Shown here piece by piece: positions 7,999 to 12,566 of a stretch of 12,566 bases of DNA. Numbering within the stretch: position 1 is the first letter of the stretch; every line of letters starts with the position of its first letter. The position numbers were made by a program, and so were the translations under genes. The DNA comes from Pseudopedobacter sp040392825. GTDB taxonomy: Bacteria; Bacteroidota; Bacteroidia; Sphingobacteriales; Sphingobacteriaceae. Location: assembly GCF_040392825.1 (NCBI RefSeq), contig NZ_JBEBVH010000106.1, positions 1 to 12,566 on the forward strand. Reading direction: 5' to 3'. Below the pieces are notes generated by a model that saw nothing but the letters and a program-made list of their open reading frames with translations, did not search any database and was not told where the DNA came from.

Positions 7999-8560
7999 GT
8001 TGTTTCTCCAAACAAATTTTTAAGTTCCTTTTACCGTTTTGTATATAGCTCTTTACTTTTTTGATATCGTATCCCGTTTCGATAGCTACTTCTGCATAAC
8101 ACTTCTCTTGTAAATAAAATAAGCTTATCGTTTGTTTCTGCTCTAAATTAAGTGTTTCCAGACAGGCTTCCATAGCTAAAAGCTGCATCTCAGTCTGTTC
8201 TTTTTCAGAAAGATGCATAAAAGGTTCGAATTCCATAAAATTTTCTTCAAAATTTACAGAACCAGATTTTTCCTTTCTTAATTCCATTAGACAATGGTTT
8301 TTAGAAAGGACATAAAGCCAGCTTTTAAAATTATTGATATTATGGGATTTTATTTTTTCGATAAGATCTTCGAAGATTTGCATCACAGCGTCTTTGCTTC
8401 GCTCCTCGTCCCGAAAGTGTTTCAGTGCCACTCCATATACCAAAGGCATATAGGGTTCGTAAAGACGACCTAATGCTGCTAAGTCTCCAGATGTTTTATA
8501 TTCCGCTATCCATTCCTGATCCAGATCGTTTGTTTTATTGTTGGTAGAAGCTATATTCAT
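7991..8560 (-). CDS. ECF-type RNA polymerase sigma factor
   Basis: The 189-residue product has sigma-70 region 2 at about 30-98 (LYEPYMPLVYGVALKHF, then AVMQIFEDLIEK and WLYVLSKNHCLMELRK) and region 4 at about 132-184 (CLETLNLEQKQTISLFYL, then YAEVAIETGYDIKKVKSYI with the basic end NGKRNLK). Regions 1 and 3 are absent, as in ECF factors. It probably directs RNA polymerase to envelope-response promoters and is controlled by the membrane protein encoded next, with which it overlaps by 8 nt. It is the first gene of the leftward unit and is divergent from a DUF4197 lipoprotein gene. ATG at 8558-8560 is the natural start. No convincing promoter motif is visible ahead of it; the nearest candidate, TGTTTTTG on the minus strand, has one mismatch. 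Confidence 0.93.
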   Translation of the reverse strand: MNIASTNNKTNDLDQEWIAEYKTSGDLAALGRLYEPYMPLVYGVALKHFRDEERSKDAVMQIFEDLIEKIKSHNINNFKSWLYVLSKNHCLMELRKEKSGSVNFEENFMEFEPFMHLSEKEQTEMQLLAMEACLETLNLEQKQTISLFYLQEKCYAEVAIETGYDIKKVKSYIQNGKRNLKICLEKQRE

Positions 8561-8721
8561 CTAAATGCTAAAAATTAAGCCGAAATGGAATGTTTTAAAA
8601 AAACAAAAACATTATCCCTATTATAACGAAAAAAATCCTATAATCGTTACATATAAAATGATTTTTGCCCAAAACATTCTAAGAACAACTAAGTTTTTTA
8701 AATTTGCAAAAAAACTTAATA
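8561..8721. promoter_or_regulatory. Divergent intergenic region with DUF4197 promoter
   Basis: This AT-rich 161-bp gap separates the sigma gene (left) from the DUF4197 gene (right). On the plus strand TAAATTTG at 8699-8706 matches the Bacteroidota -7 consensus exactly and lies 15 nt before the ATG at 8722, implying a very short leader. A TTTG at 8664-8667 is too far upstream (31 nt) to be a standard -33 element. Nothing comparably good serves the leftward gene. Confidence 0.55.
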
Positions 8722-9459
8722 ATGAAGAAAATAGTAACTATAATCTTACTTACGGGTACTTTTTTAATTTCCGGTTGCGATAGTTTAAATCAGGTCGCAA
8801 ATCAATATGGAGGTACAATAGTAAATGCTTTGGGAACACCAACCAGTACGGAAATAGGTACAGCGTTGAAACAGGCTTTAGAAAATGGTGCCGGAGCCAG
8901 TACAGGAAAGCTTTCTGCTACAAACGGATTTTTGGGAAATGCGGCTGTTAAAATTTTAATGCCTGAAGAAGCCAGAAAAGTAGAATCTACGCTGCGCTCT
9001 TTAGGATTTAATACATTGTGCGATAATGTAATAACAAGCTTAAACAGAGCAGCAGAAGATGCGGCAAAGGAAGCAAAGCCTATTTTGGTTAATGCAATTA
9101 AGCAAATGACATTTCAGGATGTTACCAACATACTCCTTGGCGATAAGGATGCTGCTACTCAGTATTTTAAGCGAACAACCACTGCATCGCTTACGCAGAA
9201 GTTTAAGCCAATTGTTAATACCAGTATAGGAAAGGTTGGAGCTACTAAATACTGGACAGAATTAACAACGGCTTATAATAAGATTCCCATGGTAAAACCT
9301 GTAACTACAGATTTAACAGCTTATGTGACAGAAAAAGCCATACAGGGATTATTTGTGGAAGTTGCAGCAGAAGAATTGAGAATAAGAGAAAATGTGGGGG
9401 CCAGATCTACGACTTTAATGCAAAAGGTATTTGCTTATGCAGACCAGCAAAAGAAGTAA
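8722..9459 (+). CDS. DUF4197 family lipoprotein
   Basis: The 245-residue product has a lipoprotein signal peptide (lipobox ISGC, Cys19) and then the DUF4197 pattern throughout: TEIGTALKQALENGA, SATNGFLGNAAVKILMPEEA, a helix with LNRAAEDAAKEAKPI, AIKQMTFQDVTNILLGD, AATQYFKRTT, and a C-terminal YVTEKAIQGLFVEVAAEE followed by IRENVGARSTTLMQKVF. Length and order are normal for the family, whose function is unknown; the protein is expected to be a mainly helical periplasmic lipoprotein. The frame can be extended to a TTG at 8704, but that codon lies within the promoter -7 element and would add residues ahead of the signal peptide, so ATG at 8722 is preferred. It is transcribed away from the sigma gene. 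No terminator was seen behind it. Confidence 0.9.
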   Translation: MKKIVTIILLTGTFLISGCDSLNQVANQYGGTIVNALGTPTSTEIGTALKQALENGAGASTGKLSATNGFLGNAAVKILMPEEARKVESTLRSLGFNTLCDNVITSLNRAAEDAAKEAKPILVNAIKQMTFQDVTNILLGDKDAATQYFKRTTTASLTQKFKPIVNTSIGKVGATKYWTELTTAYNKIPMVKPVTTDLTAYVTEKAIQGLFVEVAAEELRIRENVGARSTTLMQKVFAYADQQKK

Positions 9460-9537
9460 AAAGAGAACGGCAACAGGTACTGAAGGTTAACGAACTAAAT
9501 ACAGTCTGGGAATAAGGCTATTGAAACTTAATAAACA

Positions 9538-9876
9538 ATGACTAATCTGATAAGTTGGGATGACTTTGAAAAAGTCGAATTAAGAGTCGGAACAATTGTA
9601 GAAGTAATGGATTTTCCAGAGGCAAAGAAACCTGCTTATAAAGTACACGTAGATTTTGGAGAGTTGGGTATAAAAATAAGTAGTGCCCAGATTACTGCAC
9701 ATTATACTAAAGAAGATCTGTTGGGAAAACAAATTGTAGGTGTAGTCAATTTCCCAAAAAAGCAGATAGGCAAGTTCATGTCCGAATTTCTGCTTACAGG
9801 GTTTCATGATGAAAATGGTAATGTCGTCATAACTACTACTGAAAGGAATGTACCCAATGGAACAAAATTATGCTGA
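9538..9876 (+). CDS. csaA: CsaA-type tRNA-binding protein
   Basis: This 112-residue protein is a single OB-fold tRNA-binding domain of the CsaA/EMAP-II type. It opens with WDDFEKVELRVGTIVEV, has the conserved middle stretch KISSAQITAHYTKEDLLGKQI, and the family signature NFPKKQIGKFMSE at 71-83 followed by LLTGFHDENGNVV and the PNGTKL end. CsaA proteins are small cytoplasmic homodimers that bind tRNA and have been described as chaperone-like export helpers in Bacillus; the true role in Bacteroidota is not established. Length matches the family. It lies 78 bp after the DUF4197 gene and 196 bp before tadA. No promoter element or Shine-Dalgarno stands out in the 78-bp gap, so it may be read from the gene upstream. 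Confidence 0.93.
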   Translation: MTNLISWDDFEKVELRVGTIVEVMDFPEAKKPAYKVHVDFGELGIKISSAQITAHYTKEDLLGKQIVGVVNFPKKQIGKFMSEFLLTGFHDENGNVVITTTERNVPNGTKLC

Positions 9877-10072
9877 AGATGAGGTGTGAGAAAAGAAGTA
9901 AATAAAGACAATTAGAAGCCGGATGTTCATCAAAATTCAACCTTAATTTCAGTACCATTTCTGTTATTTGGAAGAGGAGGTTAAGTGCGAGCGGGAATAT
10001 GCTTTGTCAAATCTTTCGCTGGCTAATGATGCTAAAAAATCTAAAATTGTAAATCCAAATCTAAAATTCACC
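9877..10072. other. Intergenic region with AAATCTAAAATT direct repeat
   Basis: This 196-bp stretch between csaA and tadA has no supportable gene. It contains a 12-bp direct repeat, AAATCTAAAATT, at 10037-10048 and 10057-10068, ending just before the tadA ATG. A purine run GGAAGAGGAGG (9970-9980) resembles a Shine-Dalgarno sequence but no fitting start follows. The frame from 9968 to tadA happens to be open but encodes nothing TadA-like. Confidence 0.5.
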
Positions 10073-10546
10073 ATGAGACTGTATTCTTTTGATGACGAAT
10101 CAAGTATAAATCCCGACGAGTTTTTTATGAAGGAAGCCTATAAGGAAGCGCTTCTGGCGTACGAAGCTGATGAAGTGCCAATTGGTGCGGTTATTGTGGC
10201 TAATAGTAAGATTATAGGTAGGGGACATAATCTCACAGAACGTTTGAATGACGTTACGGCACATGCAGAGATGCAGGCTTTTACTTCGGCAAGTAATTCA
10301 ATAGGCGCCAAATATCTGCACAACTGCACATTATATGTTACTATAGAACCTTGTGTGATGTGTGCAGGAGCGTCTTACTGGACCCAAATAAGCAGAATAG
10401 TATTTGGAGCTATAGACGAAAAACGAGGCTACAGCAGTTTGGGTAAGAATATTCTGCATCCAAAAACAAAAGTAATAGGGGGTATCATGCAACATGAATG
10501 TGCTGCTTTAATGAAGGAATTCTTCTTAAAGAAAAGATTAAAATAA
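10073..10546 (+). CDS. tadA: tRNA-specific adenosine deaminase TadA
   Basis: The 157-residue product is a complete cytidine/deoxycytidylate-type deaminase. It has the zinc and proton-shuttle motif HAE (H64, E66) and the PCVMC motif (C94, C97). Flanking sequence is typical of TadA: FFMKEAYKEALLAYEADEVPIGAVIV, AEMQAF, and the late GYSSLGKNILHP. TadA converts adenosine 34 of tRNA-Arg(ACG) to inosine in the cytoplasm and is normally essential. The frame is open further upstream to a TTG at 9968, but that 35-residue extension is encoded by repeat-like AT-rich DNA and lies outside the conserved domain, so ATG at 10073 is the better start. It lies upstream of the superoxide dismutase gene, separated by 94 bp that include a separate promoter. 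Confidence 0.93.
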   Translation: MRLYSFDDESSINPDEFFMKEAYKEALLAYEADEVPIGAVIVANSKIIGRGHNLTERLNDVTAHAEMQAFTSASNSIGAKYLHNCTLYVTIEPCVMCAGASYWTQISRIVFGAIDEKRGYSSLGKNILHPKTKVIGGIMQHECAALMKEFFLKKRLK

Positions 10547-10557
10547 AACTTAACAAT

Positions 10558-10578
10558 CTATCAACAATTATTTGATAG
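10558..10578. promoter_or_regulatory. Inverted repeat upstream of the sod -7 element
   Basis: CTATCAA (10558-10564) and its exact complement TTGATAG (10572-10578) flank a 7-base spacer. The repeat covers the place where the -33 promoter contact for the sod promoter would lie. There is no T-run after it, so an operator is more likely than a terminator for tadA; this is an inference. Confidence 0.4.
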
Positions 10579-10585
10579 GGTAATT

Positions 10586-10593
10586 TATCTTTG
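10586..10593 (+). promoter_or_regulatory. Superoxide dismutase promoter -7 element
   Basis: TATCTTTG matches the Bacteroidota TAnnTTTG element exactly. It implies a transcript start near 10600 and an AT-rich leader of about 40 nt before the sod ATG at 10641. A TTTG at 10571-10574 is closer than the usual 19-21 bp spacing, so the -33 element is unclear. Confidence 0.55.
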
Positions 10594-10640
10594 TAAAAAC
10601 AAAATAATTAATTATTGTATAACCTTTAAATATAAAAATT

Positions 10641-11249
10641 ATGGCTTTTGAATTGCCTGCGTTACCATACGCATCAGACGCATTGGAACCACATATTGAC
10701 CAACAAACCATGGAAATCCATCATGGAAAACACCATGCGGCTTATGTTACTAACTTAAACAAAGCTTTAGAGGGTAAAGAAGGTGCAGATTCTTCATTAG
10801 AAGAAATCAACAAAAATATTTCTAAATACCCGGTAGCTGTTAGAAATAATGGTGGTGGTCATTATAACCATTCACTTTTCTGGACAGTAATTGGTCCAAA
10901 CGGAGGTGGTGCTCCGCAAGGAGAATTAGCGGAAGCAATTAATGCTGCATTTGGTTCTTTCGAAGATTTTAAAACTAAATTTGCCGAAGCCGGTGCAACT
11001 CGTTTTGGTTCTGGTTGGGCGTGGTTAATTGTTGGTGCCGATGGTAAATTAGCAGTAACTTCTACTCCAAATCAAGACAATCCTTTAATGGATGTTGCTG
11101 AAGTACAAGGTACTCCAATTTTAGGTATGGATGTTTGGGAACATGCTTACTACTTAAAATATCAAAACAGACGCCCAGACTATATTGCAGCTTTCTGGAA
11201 TGTAGTTGACTGGAATGCTGTTGCAGAGCGTTTTGCTCAAGCAAAATAA
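10641..11249 (+). CDS. sodA: Superoxide dismutase, Fe/Mn family (Mn-type residues)
   Basis: The 202-residue enzyme converts superoxide to oxygen and hydrogen peroxide. Metal ligands are all present: H27 in MEIHHGKHH, H77 in GGGHYNHSLFW, and D164 and H168 in DVWEHAYY. The metal-type markers are Gly73 ahead of the HYNH motif and Gln145 in NQDNPLM, the pattern of manganese enzymes; iron enzymes carry the Gln at the first position. Cambialistic use of iron cannot be excluded, as is known in Bacteroidota. There is no signal peptide, so the enzyme is cytoplasmic. The gene has its own promoter motif with an adjacent inverted repeat, and ends in a strong intrinsic terminator, so it is most likely a single-gene transcript. 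Its codons favour T-ending, common forms, consistent with high expression. Confidence 0.96.
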   Translation: MAFELPALPYASDALEPHIDQQTMEIHHGKHHAAYVTNLNKALEGKEGADSSLEEINKNISKYPVAVRNNGGGHYNHSLFWTVIGPNGGGAPQGELAEAINAAFGSFEDFKTKFAEAGATRFGSGWAWLIVGADGKLAVTSTPNQDNPLMDVAEVQGTPILGMDVWEHAYYLKYQNRRPDYIAAFWNVVDWNAVAERFAQAK

Positions 11250-11270
11250 TTTGGCATTAAATTTAAGGCT

Positions 11271-11314
11271 ATTAAAGGCAGAGGGAAATAAATCCCTCTG
11301 CCTTTAATTTTTTT
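11271..11314 (+). terminator. Rho-independent terminator of sod
   Basis: A perfect 16-bp stem (ATTAAAGGCAGAGGGA at 11271-11286, its complement at 11293-11308) has a 6-base loop AATAAA and is followed by a run of seven T (11308-11314). It is the strongest intrinsic terminator in the window, placed 22 bp past the sod stop and only 3 bases before the next start codon. Confidence 0.93.
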
Positions 11315-11317
11315 ACC

Positions 11318-11478
11318 ATGAATAAAACATTGTCTTACATAGCTGTATTTTGCTTAACATTTTTAAGTAGTTGCTCGTTATTTGAAGGAGTATTTAAAGC
11401 AGGATATTACGTGGGTATTTTTGTTGTTATAGCTATATTAGCCATTATATTTTTTATAGCAGCAAAAATCAGAAGTTA

Positions 11479-11479
<1 letters not shown>
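11318..11479 (+). CDS. Small membrane-anchored lipoprotein (53 residues)
   Basis: ATG at 11318 opens a 53-codon frame ending in TAA at 11477-11479. The product has a short signal peptide with lipobox LSSC (Cys19), a brief linker SLFEGVFKAGYYVGI, and one hydrophobic helix (about 32-48) ending in the basic AAKIRS. This resembles a group of tiny Bacteroidota lipoproteins with the pattern C-x(3-5)-G-(I/V)-F-K-A-G followed by a helix, which are sometimes misannotated as phosphatidate cytidylyltransferase. Function is unknown. Its stop codon overlaps the start of the oxidoreductase gene by one base (TAATG), which implies translational coupling. The start lies right behind the sod terminator, leaving no room for a separate promoter after the hairpin. 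Confidence 0.78.

Positions 11480-12566
<1,087 letters not shown>

Noticed and set aside
8565..8783. Plus-strand open frame of 72 codons ahead of the DUF4197 gene
   Set aside because: It crosses the promoter and the signal-peptide coding region in a different frame, with AT-rich composition and no protein features.
9968..10072. N-terminal extension of TadA from a TTG start
   Set aside because: It is encoded by repeat-like sequence and precedes a normal full-length TadA beginning at an ATG.

Overview
The window looks like an ordinary chromosomal segment of a Bacteroidota bacterium, most likely Sphingobacteriaceae (Pedobacter/Sphingobacterium-like). Supporting signs are AT-rich DNA, Bacteroidota-type -7 promoter elements (TAnnTTTG) before several genes, mostly absent Shine-Dalgarno sequences, short Crp/Fnr regulators, lipoprotein signal peptides, and an ECF sigma factor next to a membrane protein carrying CarboxypepD_reg-like and TonB C-terminal domains. 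The genus is an inference. No phage, insertion sequence, CRISPR array, rRNA or tRNA was seen, and no gap between genes exceeds 200 bp.

Left part (1-4231, minus strand): a 3'-truncated tex gene for the transcription accessory protein; an outer-membrane lipoprotein whose C-terminal strands are displaced into another frame by an apparent one-base loss; a strong hairpin terminator; and a pirin-family gene with its own promoter motif and an unusually good Shine-Dalgarno sequence.

Middle part (4354-8560, minus strand): a tightly packed four-gene unit, transcribed right to left. It runs ECF sigma factor, then (8-nt overlap) a one-TM protein with CarboxypepD_reg and TonB-C domains, then (1-nt gap) a lipoprotein M1 aminopeptidase of the leukotriene-A4-hydrolase type, then (2-nt gap, GTG start) a Crp/Fnr-type regulator. 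Pirin follows after 122 bp. The packing suggests that envelope sensing, cell-surface peptide processing and a stress regulator are expressed together.

Right part (8722-12502, plus strand): divergent from the sigma gene lie a DUF4197 lipoprotein, csaA (tRNA-binding/chaperone-like), tadA (tRNA adenosine deaminase), a Mn-type superoxide dismutase with a textbook terminator, a 53-residue lipoprotein gene that is easy to miss, and a cysteine-free, zinc-independent medium-chain oxidoreductase overlapping it by 1 nt. The oxidoreductase ends inside an 8.75-copy AGTT repeat.

I found no convincing new defence or mobile system. The items most worth checking are the frameshifted outer-membrane lipoprotein, the sigma/TonB-hybrid/aminopeptidase unit, the small lipoprotein that starts directly behind a terminator, and the short tandem repeats.
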